Assembly: GCA_903844055.1 (NCBI GenBank)
Contig: CAIMSF010000126.1
Span: 1 to 54,346, forward strand
Direction of reading: 5' to 3'
Length of the DNA: 54,346 nt
Source: an uncultured bacterium
GTDB taxonomy: Bacteria; Bacillota_I; Bacilli_A; Izemoplasmatales; Hujiaoplasmataceae
How positions within the stretch are numbered: the first letter of the stretch is position 1; each line of letters opens with the position of its first letter. The translations under genes and the position numbers were made by a program. This document shows, piece after piece, positions 38,881 through 46,884 of the stretch. The notes under the pieces are model-generated. The model ran no database searches. It was not told the origin of the DNA and worked only from the letters and a program-made list of their open reading frames with translations.

Positions 38881-41295
38881 ATGAACAAAGGCCCATTCAA
38901 ATCCACCGCAACGTTCGTGAAGGCGTTCAAAGAACGCCTCCGTTCGACCTATATGACCGACGTCGCCGCCTCGAGCGTCCGGCAGCGTTTCAACGTGCTC
39001 GGGACCCTCGTCCGCGAGGCGGTCGCCGACGACTGGATCGCGACCACGGAGCGGCTCGCCTCCCGCGACGCCAAGGAAGTCTACTATTTCTCGATGGAAT
39101 TCCTGATGGGGCGCCTGATCACCAACAACCTGATCAACATGGGCGTCCGCGACGTCGCCCTCGCGGCGTTCGACGAGCTCGGAATCGATCTGAACGAACT
39201 CGAGGAGTACGAATCCGACCCCGGTCTCGGCAACGGCGGCCTTGGCCGCCTCGCCGCCTGCTACCTCGATTCGCTGGCCTCGCTCGGCTACCCCGGCTTC
39301 GGCCACTGCATCCGCTACCGCTACGGCTTGTTCCGCCAGGCGATCAGGAACGGCTACCAGGAGGAACGGCCCGACAACTGGCTCTCCGACGGCTACGTCT
39401 GGGAAGTCCGCAAGGAAGAGGAGGCCGAGGACGTCGCCTACGGCGGCCACGTCGACTGGATCGACGGGAAACTCGTCTACAAGCCGGCGATGTTCGTCAA
39501 GGCCGTCCCCTACGACGTGCCGATCGTCGGCGCCGACAACGGCGTCGTGAACCATCTCAGGCTGTGGAACGCCGAACCTTCCCGCAAGTACCCGAAAGGA
39601 CGCTCCGCCTTCGAATACGAGTTCGACCTGCAGAAGCTGTCCGGTTTCCTGTATCCGGACGACACCACCGAGGATGGGAAAAGGCTGAGGCTGATGCAAC
39701 AGTACTTCTTCACCTCGGCCGGCGTGAAAAGCGTGCTCCGCCGCCATAAGGCGAAGTACAAAACCCTCGCGAACCTCGCCGACAAGGCGGTCTTCCACAT
39801 CAACGACACGCATCCGACCCTGATCATCCCCGAACTGCTCCGCATCCTGCTCGACGAGGAAGGGATGGAATGGGACGACGCCTGGGCGATCGTGTCCGCC
39901 TCGACCGCCTATACGAACCACACGATCATGTCCGAAGCGCTCGAGAAGTGGCCGGTCTACCTGATCCAGCCGGTGCTGCCGCGCATCTTCCAGCTGATCG
40001 AGGAGATCAACCGCCGCTTCACGAACCGGCTCCTCGAACGGTATTCCTACAACCAGATCGACCTCGTCAACCGGATGGCGGTCATCGCCGGCGGCCAGGT
40101 CCGCATGGCGAACCTCTGCCTCGTCGCCTGCAACTCCGTGAACGGCGTCGCCAAGCTGCACACCGAGATCCTGAAGAACATCGAGATGAGCGATTTCTAC
40201 CGGCTCGATCCGGACAAGTTCAAGAACGTCACCAACGGCATCACCCACCGCCGCTGGCTGATCCACTCGAATCCCGAGCTCGCGGCGATCCTCGACGCCT
40301 CGATCGGCACGGCCTGGCGCCACGATCCCGCCCGGCTGTCCGACTTCGAACGCTTCGCCGACGACCCGTCCGTCCTGGCGTCGCTGTCGGCGATGAAGCA
40401 TGCCAAGAAGGTCGCGCTCGCCGCCAGGATCAAGTCCGAACACGGCGTCGTCGTCGACCCCGACTCGATCTTCGACATCCAGGTCAAGCGGCTCCACGAA
40501 TACAAGCGCCAGCTGCTCAACGCGCTCCACATCATGGCCGTCTACGAACGGCTCAAGACCGACCCGGTCTTCAAGGCGTCCTATGTCCCGCACACCTTCA
40601 TATTCGGCGCGAAGGCGGCCGGGGCCTACCATTTCGCCAAGAAGGTCATCAAGCTGATCAACACGATCGGCGACAGGGTGAACGGCGATCCGGACACGAA
40701 CGCCCTCCTCAAGGTCGTCTTCGTCGAGAATTACAACGTCAGCTATGCCGAGAAGATCATGCCCGCCGCCGACCTGTCCGAACAGATCTCGACCGCCTCG
40801 AAGGAGGCTTCCGGCACCGGGAACATGAAGTTCATGATGAACGGCGCGCTCACGATCGGCACCGAGGACGGCGCCAACGTCGAAATCCACGAACTCGTCG
40901 GCGACGAGAACATCTTCATCTTCGGACTCCGTTCCGAAGACGTCACCCGCATCGCCCGCGAGCGGAACTACCGGCCGATGGACCATTACGAATCGGATCC
41001 GGAGCTGCGCCTCGTGCTCGACCGGCTCGTGAACGGGTTCTTCGCCAACGTCGATCAAAACGAGTTCCGCGAAATCTACGAACGGCTCCTGTACGACGAC
41101 ACCTACCTGATCCTCCGCGACTACCGTGCGTATGCGGCGGCCCATGAGCGTGCGAACGCCGCCTACCGCGACGCCGGGAACTGGTGGCGGATGGTCGTCC
41201 TCAACATCGCGAAGAGCGGCGTCTTCTCCTCCGACCGCTCGATCCGCGAATACGCCGAAGGCATCTGGCACATCGAGCCCGCCTGCCTCAAATGA
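38881..41295 (+). CDS. glgP: Glycogen/alpha-glucan phosphorylase
   Basis: YYFSMEFLMGRLITNNLINMG, NGGLGRLAACYLDSLASLGYPGFGHCIRYRYG, PLP region EASGTGNMKFMMNGALTIGTEDGANVEI. Confidence 0.98.
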   Translation: MNKGPFKSTATFVKAFKERLRSTYMTDVAASSVRQRFNVLGTLVREAVADDWIATTERLASRDAKEVYYFSMEFLMGRLITNNLINMGVRDVALAAFDELGIDLNELEEYESDPGLGNGGLGRLAACYLDSLASLGYPGFGHCIRYRYGLFRQAIRNGYQEERPDNWLSDGYVWEVRKEEEAEDVAYGGHVDWIDGKLVYKPAMFVKAVPYDVPIVGADNGVVNHLRLWNAEPSRKYPKGRSAFEYEFDLQKLSGFLYPDDTTEDGKRLRLMQQYFFTSAGVKSVLRRHKAKYKTLANLADKAVFHINDTHPTLIIPELLRILLDEEGMEWDDAWAIVSASTAYTNHTIMSEALEKWPVYLIQPVLPRIFQLIEEINRRFTNRLLERYSYNQIDLVNRMAVIAGGQVRMANLCLVACNSVNGVAKLHTEILKNIEMSDFYRLDPDKFKNVTNGITHRRWLIHSNPELAAILDASIGTAWRHDPARLSDFERFADDPSVLASLSAMKHAKKVALAARIKSEHGVVVDPDSIFDIQVKRLHEYKRQLLNALHIMAVYERLKTDPVFKASYVPHTFIFGAKAAGAYHFAKKVIKLINTIGDRVNGDPDTNALLKVVFVENYNVSYAEKIMPAADLSEQISTASKEASGTGNMKFMMNGALTIGTEDGANVEIHELVGDENIFIFGLRSEDVTRIARERNYRPMDHYESDPELRLVLDRLVNGFFANVDQNEFREIYERLLYDDTYLILRDYRAYAAAHERANAAYRDAGNWWRMVVLNIAKSGVFSSDRSIREYAEGIWHIEPACLK

Positions 41296-41300
41296 CCCTG

Positions 41301-41329
41301 GACCCCGGATTTTTCCGGGGTCCTTTTTT
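41301..41329 (+). terminator. Rho-independent terminator of glycogen operon
   Basis: gaccccgg-atttttt-ccggggtc + T run. Confidence 0.85.
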
Positions 41330-41391
41330 CCATCGGTTTTTAATGCGCCGGCGCGTCGAATCTGTTATAATCTTCATCGAGGTGAACCATC

Positions 41392-42138
41392 ATGAAAAAA
41401 CCGCTCATCGCATTCCTTTGCGCGCTTTTCGCCGGCGCGCTCCTGTCCTGCCAGCGCACGATTCCGGATTATTCGGTCGAAGAAGCCTTCGGATTGATGA
41501 ACGAGGCGATCGACGACTGGCTCGACGCGAAGAGCTTCACCCTGTCCTATGAAGGAACCTACACCGCGGGCGACAACGTGTCCGAGGAGACGATGTCGGT
41601 CAGGCTGAAGAATGGCGGGACCGACGACCTGATCGCCTTCGTCGTCACCTCGATCACCGAACCGGAACGTTTCCAGCAGTCGGAGACGCAGTTCGAAGAC
41701 GGACGCATCTATGTCGCCAAGAACGAGAACGGCACGATCTCCCGCACCTGGACGGCGGGGACCGGCGCCGCCTTCGAGACGCTGTACCGCTCCTTCCTGA
41801 AAAAGACGATCGACGACGGCGACATCCGCGACGAATCGATCCTCGTCGATCCAGACCAGTGCACGGTGCTCTTCGAATTCGACGCCAACGCCATCCAGTC
41901 CACCTTCTACGTTCCCCCGATGGTCACGAACGTCACCTTCGCGACCGTCTCCGTCACCTTCTCGCATGGAGGCGACCTGCTTTCGCTCGAAGTGTCCTAC
42001 GGCACCTACGAAGGCGAGATCCGCGGGACCGAAACCTACGCGGTGACGTTCGCCAAGCTTGACCGCTACATCGTCATCGCCCGGATGTCCGCATCCGAGA
42101 AGGCCAACTACACCGAGGCGACGGACGATGAAGAATGA
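41392..42138 (+). CDS. Putative lipoprotein of unknown function
   Basis: MKKPLIAFLCALFAGALLSC signal with lipobox LLSC. Confidence 0.7.
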   Translation: MKKPLIAFLCALFAGALLSCQRTIPDYSVEEAFGLMNEAIDDWLDAKSFTLSYEGTYTAGDNVSEETMSVRLKNGGTDDLIAFVVTSITEPERFQQSETQFEDGRIYVAKNENGTISRTWTAGTGAAFETLYRSFLKKTIDDGDIRDESILVDPDQCTVLFEFDANAIQSTFYVPPMVTNVTFATVSVTFSHGGDLLSLEVSYGTYEGEIRGTETYAVTFAKLDRYIVIARMSASEKANYTEATDDEE

Positions 42139-42772
42139 GGCGATCGTCGACCTGACGCGCGTCCTGTCGAAGGCGACGCCGGTCTATCCCGGCGATCCGC
42201 CGTTTCAAACCGCCGACGCGCTGGTCCACGATCCGGTCGGCTTCAACCTGAAGACGGTGACGACGTCGATGCACGTCGGCACGCACCTCGACGCGCCGCG
42301 CCATTACTTCGCGAAGGGCGACGGCGTCGATTCGATTCCGCTTGATGCCTGCGTCGGCCGCGCCGTGCTTCTGAAGGTCGTCCCCGTCGATGGGATCGTC
42401 CGCACGGCCGACCTCGAGGCCGCGTGGAACCGGCTGTCCGTCAAGCGCCCGCGCGTGCTCCTGTCGACCGGCTGGGAAACGACGTTCGACGATCCGGCCT
42501 ATTTCGCGAACCATCCCGGGTTCGAGCCATCGCTGTTCCCCTTCCTGAAAGACCGCGGCATCGTCCTCCTCGGCGTCGACATGCCCTCGGTGAAATACGG
42601 CGCGGTCGACAACGCGACTTGCCACGCCGACCTGCTCGGGGCGAAGATCGTGATCGTCGAGACGCTTTGCAACCTCGCGCGGCTGCCGGACGAGTTCTTC
42701 CTCTCCGCGGCGCCGCTCAAACTCGAAGGCGTCGACGGCTCGCCGATCCGCGCCTTCGCGATCGTCGGCTGA
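42128..42772 (+). CDS. Cyclase / kynurenine formamidase-like metal-dependent hydrolase
   Basis: VDLTRVLSKATPVYPGDPPF, metal motif MHVGTHLDAPRHYF, GVDMPSVKYG; ATG 42128 inside preceding CDS. Confidence 0.85.
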   Translation: MKNEAIVDLTRVLSKATPVYPGDPPFQTADALVHDPVGFNLKTVTTSMHVGTHLDAPRHYFAKGDGVDSIPLDACVGRAVLLKVVPVDGIVRTADLEAAWNRLSVKRPRVLLSTGWETTFDDPAYFANHPGFEPSLFPFLKDRGIVLLGVDMPSVKYGAVDNATCHADLLGAKIVIVETLCNLARLPDEFFLSAAPLKLEGVDGSPIRAFAIVG

Positions 42773-42830
42773 CAACCGCTTGCTTTTCGGACCGTTTGGG
42801 TGTATAATCTGCTTGAAAAATTGAATGATC

Positions 42831-42936
42831 GTCTTCGGGGCGGGGTGCGATTCCCCACCGGCGGTGACAGTCCGCGAGCTTTGGCACGATCGGGTGGAAT
42901 TCCCGGACCGACAGTACAGTCTGGATGGAAGAAGAC
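42831..42936 (+). promoter_or_regulatory. FMN (RFN) riboswitch
   Basis: gtcttcggggcggggtgcgattccccaccggcggtgacagtccgcgag..gatcgggtggaattcccggaccgacagtacagtctggatggaagaagac; tataat at 42803-42808. Confidence 0.97.
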
Positions 42937-42957
42937 ACGTACGTTTTACGCACGTCC

Positions 42958-42985
42958 AATCGCCCCCAAATCCGGGGCGATTTTT
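42958..42985 (+). terminator. Expression-platform terminator of FMN riboswitch
   Basis: aatcgcccc / ggggcgatt + T run. Confidence 0.85.
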
Positions 42986-43000
42986 CATGGGAGGTCAATC

Positions 43001-43654
43001 ATGGTCAACCAGAACGTCAAATGCAAGCCGAAGAAGACCACGCCGGTCCGCTGGCTCGCGCTCGTCGCGATCCTCGGCACGATGGCGGCGGTCGTCATGC
43101 TCGCGGAATTCGCGCTGCCGTTCCTCGGCCCGTCGTTTTTGAAACTCGACCTCTCCGAGATCCCGGTGATGATCGGTGCCTTCGCGCTCGGCCCGCTCGC
43201 CGGCGTCGCAATCGAGGCGATCAAGGTCCTCTTGAACCTGCTCATCGAAGGTTCCGTGACCATCGGGATCGGCGAACTGGCGAACTTTCTGATTGGGATC
43301 TCGTTCGTCCTGCCGGCTTCCATGATCTACCATTACCACCGGACCCGCAAGGCGGCCCTCCTCGGCCTCGTCGCCGGGGTCGTCGCGATGACCCTCGCCG
43401 GCGCGCTTCTGAACTGGTTCGTGCTGTTGCCCTGGTATGCCGGGATGATGGGGCTGTCGATGGACGAGTTGATCCTGCAATTCTCCGTCGCGCTGCCCTA
43501 CGTCACCGACGCGCGGACCGGCGTGCTCTTCGGGATCGTGCCGTTCAACGTGTTCAAAGGCCTCGTGATCTCCGCGATCGTCATCCTGATCTACAAGCGC
43601 GTCTCGCCGTTGATCAAGGGCAAGGACGCGGAATGCGAAGAAATCGTCGAATAG
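43001..43654 (+). CDS. ribU: Riboflavin ECF transporter S component
   Basis: FLKLDLSEIPVMIGAFALGPLAGVAIEAIKVLLNLL, GIGELANFLIG; directly downstream of FMN riboswitch. Confidence 0.95.
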   Translation: MVNQNVKCKPKKTTPVRWLALVAILGTMAAVVMLAEFALPFLGPSFLKLDLSEIPVMIGAFALGPLAGVAIEAIKVLLNLLIEGSVTIGIGELANFLIGISFVLPASMIYHYHRTRKAALLGLVAGVVAMTLAGALLNWFVLLPWYAGMMGLSMDELILQFSVALPYVTDARTGVLFGIVPFNVFKGLVISAIVILIYKRVSPLIKGKDAECEEIVE

Positions 43655-43661
43655 CATGATA

Positions 43662-43699
43662 AAAAGAGCTTCCCGAGACCACCCGGGAAGCTCTTTTTT
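43662..43699. terminator. Bidirectional terminator
   Basis: agagcttcccg / cgggaagctct with flanking A and T tracts. Confidence 0.85.
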
Positions 43700-43709
43700 C
43701 GTTGTGTCG

Positions 43710-44489
43710 TTACAGAAGCCGTGCGCCGTCGAGTTTGGCGCGCAGTTCGGAAGGCAGGTCGAAGCGGACGTGCGATCCGACATCCTGATAGACGAAGCGC
43801 TTGACGAGTTGCACGCTGACTCGGTTGGCCGACCGGCGCGCGACCGTCAGGACCGCCGAAGCGGGCGTTCCCGACGCGTTCAAGCGGATCCGGTAGGTGG
43901 TGACGATGCGTTCGTGGAAGCCCGCATAGCCGGCGTCGGCCGATTTTTCGAGGATCACGCGGCCGAAACGCCGCCGCGCGGTCCACGGGGAATCGGCTTC
44001 TTTCGCTTCGAACCAGGCGAACGCCTCGTCGTCGGCGAGGACGGGGTTGCCGGCGGCGACGGTTTCCGAGAAGACCGTCCGGGTCTTGCGGTCGAACGCG
44101 TGCACGGCGTTTACGGTATGGAGGGTGTCGGTGCGACGGGTGCGGACGAGCACCATCGGGTTGCCTTCGTCATCGACCGCAAGCAGATGCCGGACGGGAC
44201 GATTGGCGACGTTCAGGGCGGCGATCAGGATCAAAAACACCGCGATCACGGCGATGAACCACTGGACGAGCGAAACGAACCCGCTCACGTACAGCGGATC
44301 GCCTGGATAGCGGAGCACGCCGTTGAACTCGATCGGCTCGCCGGAGAAGTAGATGGCGGAGAAGATGCCGAGGTTGAAGAGGATCACGACGATCGGGATG
44401 ACGGAGAACATCCCGACCAGCAGGTTCTTTTCCGTCGCGCGGGCGGTTCTGATCTTGTTGAAATTGAGGCGGACCGTTCCTTGTTCCAT
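43710..44489 (-). CDS. Unknown membrane protein with two predicted TM helices
   Basis: Likely start MEQGTVRLNFNK at 44489; hydrophobic LLVGMFSVIPIVVILFNLGIFSAIYF and VQWFIAVIAVFLILIAALNVA; promoter tataat on minus strand. Confidence 0.65.
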   Translation of the reverse strand: MEQGTVRLNFNKIRTARATEKNLLVGMFSVIPIVVILFNLGIFSAIYFSGEPIEFNGVLRYPGDPLYVSGFVSLVQWFIAVIAVFLILIAALNVANRPVRHLLAVDDEGNPMVLVRTRRTDTLHTVNAVHAFDRKTRTVFSETVAAGNPVLADDEAFAWFEAKEADSPWTARRRFGRVILEKSADAGYAGFHERIVTTYRIRLNASGTPASAVLTVARRSANRVSVQLVKRFVYQDVGSHVRFDLPSELRAKLDGARLL

Positions 44490-44528
44490 CTGTCTCACCG
44501 GACCTTCCGCATTGATTATATCATGCCG

Positions 44529-44600
44529 TTCGCGCGCGGGCGAATGGTTCGCCAAAAATCGTTGATTGATGTGTCAAAAATCGGCGCTTGATGGTAAAAT
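44529..44600. repeat. Direct/inverted repeat cluster in divergent promoter region
   Basis: ggcgaa-tgg-ttcgcc (44539-44553) and 19-nt imperfect direct repeats caaaaatcgttgattgatg (44553-44571) / caaaaatcggcgcttgatg (44575-44593), offset 22 nt, next to taaaat (44595-44600). Confidence 0.75.
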
Positions 44601-44635
44601 GATAGAGTAAGGACCAACGAAGCGAGCGTGACACA

Positions 44636-45355
44636 ATGAATACGGTGAAAATCGACAAGTATTTCAAGGGCATGGTCGCCCATCGCGGCCTTTCCGGAAT
44701 CGAAACGGAGAACACGATCAATGCGTTCGTGGCCGCGGCCAACCGCAGTTATTTCGGCATCGAGTGCGACGTCCGCGCGACCAAGGACGGCAAAATCGTC
44801 GTCAGCCACGACGACACCCTGCTCCGCCTCGGCCTGCTCAACCTCTATATCCCCTCCTTCCGCTACGACGAGCTTCGGAAGTTTTCCCTGATCGACCGCA
44901 AGACGGGCAACCTCTCGGAAAACATCTGCGTTCCGACCCTCGAGGAATACCTCGTCATCTGCCGAACGTACAAGAAAAACGCCTTCGTCGAACTGAAGGA
45001 AGGCCTCTCGACGGACCATGTCGAGATGATCGTCGCGGAAATCGCAAGACACAAAATGGAAGAAAAAACGACCATCATCTCCTTTGACGATCGTTATCTG
45101 AGTTATTTGAAGAAGACCCATCCGTCCCTCGACATGATGTACCTGATGAGCCAAGTGACGGACAAAGGCATCGAATTCTGCGAAAAGCATCAGATCGGGA
45201 TGGACGTCCATTACGAACAGGTGAACGAAGACCTGCTCAAGCGCGCGCACCTGATCGGCCTCAAGGTCGCGGTCTGGACCGTCGACGACAAGACGGTCGC
45301 CGAGAAGCTGATCAAGATGGGTGTCGACTTCATCACGTCCAACATCCTCGAATAG
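44636..45355 (+). CDS. Glycerophosphodiester phosphodiesterase family protein
   Basis: MVAHRGLSGIETENTINAF, FGIECDVRATKDGKIVVSHDDTLLR, VAVWTVDDKTVAEKLIKMGVDFITSN. Confidence 0.93.
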   Translation: MNTVKIDKYFKGMVAHRGLSGIETENTINAFVAAANRSYFGIECDVRATKDGKIVVSHDDTLLRLGLLNLYIPSFRYDELRKFSLIDRKTGNLSENICVPTLEEYLVICRTYKKNAFVELKEGLSTDHVEMIVAEIARHKMEEKTTIISFDDRYLSYLKKTHPSLDMMYLMSQVTDKGIEFCEKHQIGMDVHYEQVNEDLLKRAHLIGLKVAVWTVDDKTVAEKLIKMGVDFITSNILE

Positions 45356-45356
45356 C

Positions 45357-46250
45357 ATGGACAGGATCCTCGTCATCGGCGCCGCGGTCCTCGACGTCTC
45401 CGGCGTCGGCGCCGGGCAAGTACAAATGGGCGATTCCAATCCGGGCGTCGTCGGACTGTCCGTCGGCGGCGTCGCCAAGAACATCGCCGAGAACCTGACC
45501 CGCCTCGGCCTCGACGTCGATCTGCTCACCTTCCTCGGCGACGACCTGTTCTCGGCCTTCATCAAGAGCCATCTCGCACAGGCCGGCATCCGCTATCCGA
45601 TGTCAATATCCCGTCCCGGTCCTTCCGGAAAATACCTTTCGATCCATTCGCACGACGGCGTGCTGGCGACCGCGGTGAACGATTTCCGCGTGATGGAGGA
45701 ACTCGTCCCCGCCGATTTCGACCGGTTCGCCGCCTATATCGAAGGCTTCGACATCCTTGTCCTGGACGCCAATCTGCCCGCTCCCGTGATCGATGCGCTC
45801 ACCTCCGCCTACCGTCACAAGAAGATCGTCGTCGACGGCGTGAGCCGCGCGAAGGTCGTCCGCATCCTTCCCTTCCTCGACCGCATCTGGCTCCTCAAGG
45901 TCAACCGCGGCGAATTGTCCGAATTGCTCGGACACGACGCCGTCGACATCATCTACGGCGTCAAGGATTTGCTCGGATCGGGCATTCGGACCGTCGTCGT
46001 CACCAACGGCGCCGATCCGATCACCTACAACATCGACCGCCGCATCTACCAGACCGCGATTTTCGAGACGAAGAATCCCGTCTCGTCGTCGGGGTGCGGC
46101 GACGCGCTCGTCGCCGGTACCGTCTACGGTCTCGTCAAGGGACTCTCGATGCACGAAGCCGTGAACTGCGGCAAGAAGGCCGCGAGCTTCACGATGGAAG
46201 TCGCCGAACCCTGTCATCCGCTGCTCAACCCGAAGGTTATCGAAGACTAG
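45357..46250 (+). CDS. PfkB-family kinase (pseudouridine kinase-like)
   Basis: MDRILVIGAAVLDVSG, SNPGVVGLSVGGVAKNIAENLTRLG, C-term SSSGCGDALVAGTVYG. Confidence 0.82.
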   Translation: MDRILVIGAAVLDVSGVGAGQVQMGDSNPGVVGLSVGGVAKNIAENLTRLGLDVDLLTFLGDDLFSAFIKSHLAQAGIRYPMSISRPGPSGKYLSIHSHDGVLATAVNDFRVMEELVPADFDRFAAYIEGFDILVLDANLPAPVIDALTSAYRHKKIVVDGVSRAKVVRILPFLDRIWLLKVNRGELSELLGHDAVDIIYGVKDLLGSGIRTVVVTNGADPITYNIDRRIYQTAIFETKNPVSSSGCGDALVAGTVYGLVKGLSMHEAVNCGKKAASFTMEVAEPCHPLLNPKVIED

Positions 46251-46262
46251 GAGGAATCCGTC

Positions 46263-46805
46263 ATGAAGAACCCGATGATCGATCTCATCATGTCGCGGCG
46301 CAGCATCCGCCAGTATTCCGAGGAGCCCGTCTCCGAAGAGATGCTCAAGCTGATCGTCGAATGCGGCATACACGCCCCCACGGCGCGCAACAAGCAGTCC
46401 TGGCACTTCACCGTCATGACCGATCCGAAGACGATCGAGACGGTGAACGACATGATCCTCGCCGGGATGGACCGCCTCGGCATCAAGAAGGAACCCGGCT
46501 ACCATGTCTTCTACCACGCCCCGGTGGTGATCTTCCTCAGTTCGGCGATCGAGGGGTTCAGCGAGATCAACTGCGGCTGCGCGATCGAGAACATCGCCCT
46601 CGCGGCGAAATCGCTCGGCCTCGGCAGCGTCATCGTCGGCCAGACGCGGTACATGTTCCACCAGGCCAACGTCGTCGACGTGAACCGCCTCCTGAAGATC
46701 CCGGAGGGCTACGAACACGACTGCGCCATCTGCATCGGCCATCCGGCCGGTCCCGATCCGGATCCGAAGACGATCCGGGAGGGCGTCGTCGACTACATCC
46801 GCTAG
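46263..46805 (+). CDS. Nitroreductase-family flavoprotein
   Basis: IMSRRSIRQYSEEPVSEEMLKLIVECGIHAPTARNKQSWHFTVM, ENIALAAKSLGLGSVIVG, CIGHPAG. Confidence 0.92.
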   Translation: MKNPMIDLIMSRRSIRQYSEEPVSEEMLKLIVECGIHAPTARNKQSWHFTVMTDPKTIETVNDMILAGMDRLGIKKEPGYHVFYHAPVVIFLSSAIEGFSEINCGCAIENIALAAKSLGLGSVIVGQTRYMFHQANVVDVNRLLKIPEGYEHDCAICIGHPAGPDPDPKTIREGVVDYIR

Positions 46806-46811
46806 CGACCA

Positions 46812-46845
46812 AAAATACTTTTGACGAGTTCAAAAGTATTTTTTC
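46812..46845 (+). terminator. Rho-independent terminator
   Basis: aaaaatacttttga / tcaaaagtattttt. Confidence 0.8.
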
Positions 46846-46884
46846 TGGAACAACGGCCGATCGCCGGAAGAAGGAGTGGTACCC

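Noticed and set aside
36595-41271. 1558-aa minus-strand ORF opposite glgDA and glgP
   Set aside because: Antisense open frame caused by high-GC codon bias; composition (His/Asp/Val/Gly/Arg-rich) is a reverse-complement shadow of strong plus-strand genes, with no recognisable motif or SD
44562-44600. Promoter with -35 TTGATG inside the first direct repeat
   Set aside because: Spacing to taaaat is ~23 nt, too long for a standard sigma-A promoter; reported instead as a candidate activator-dependent region
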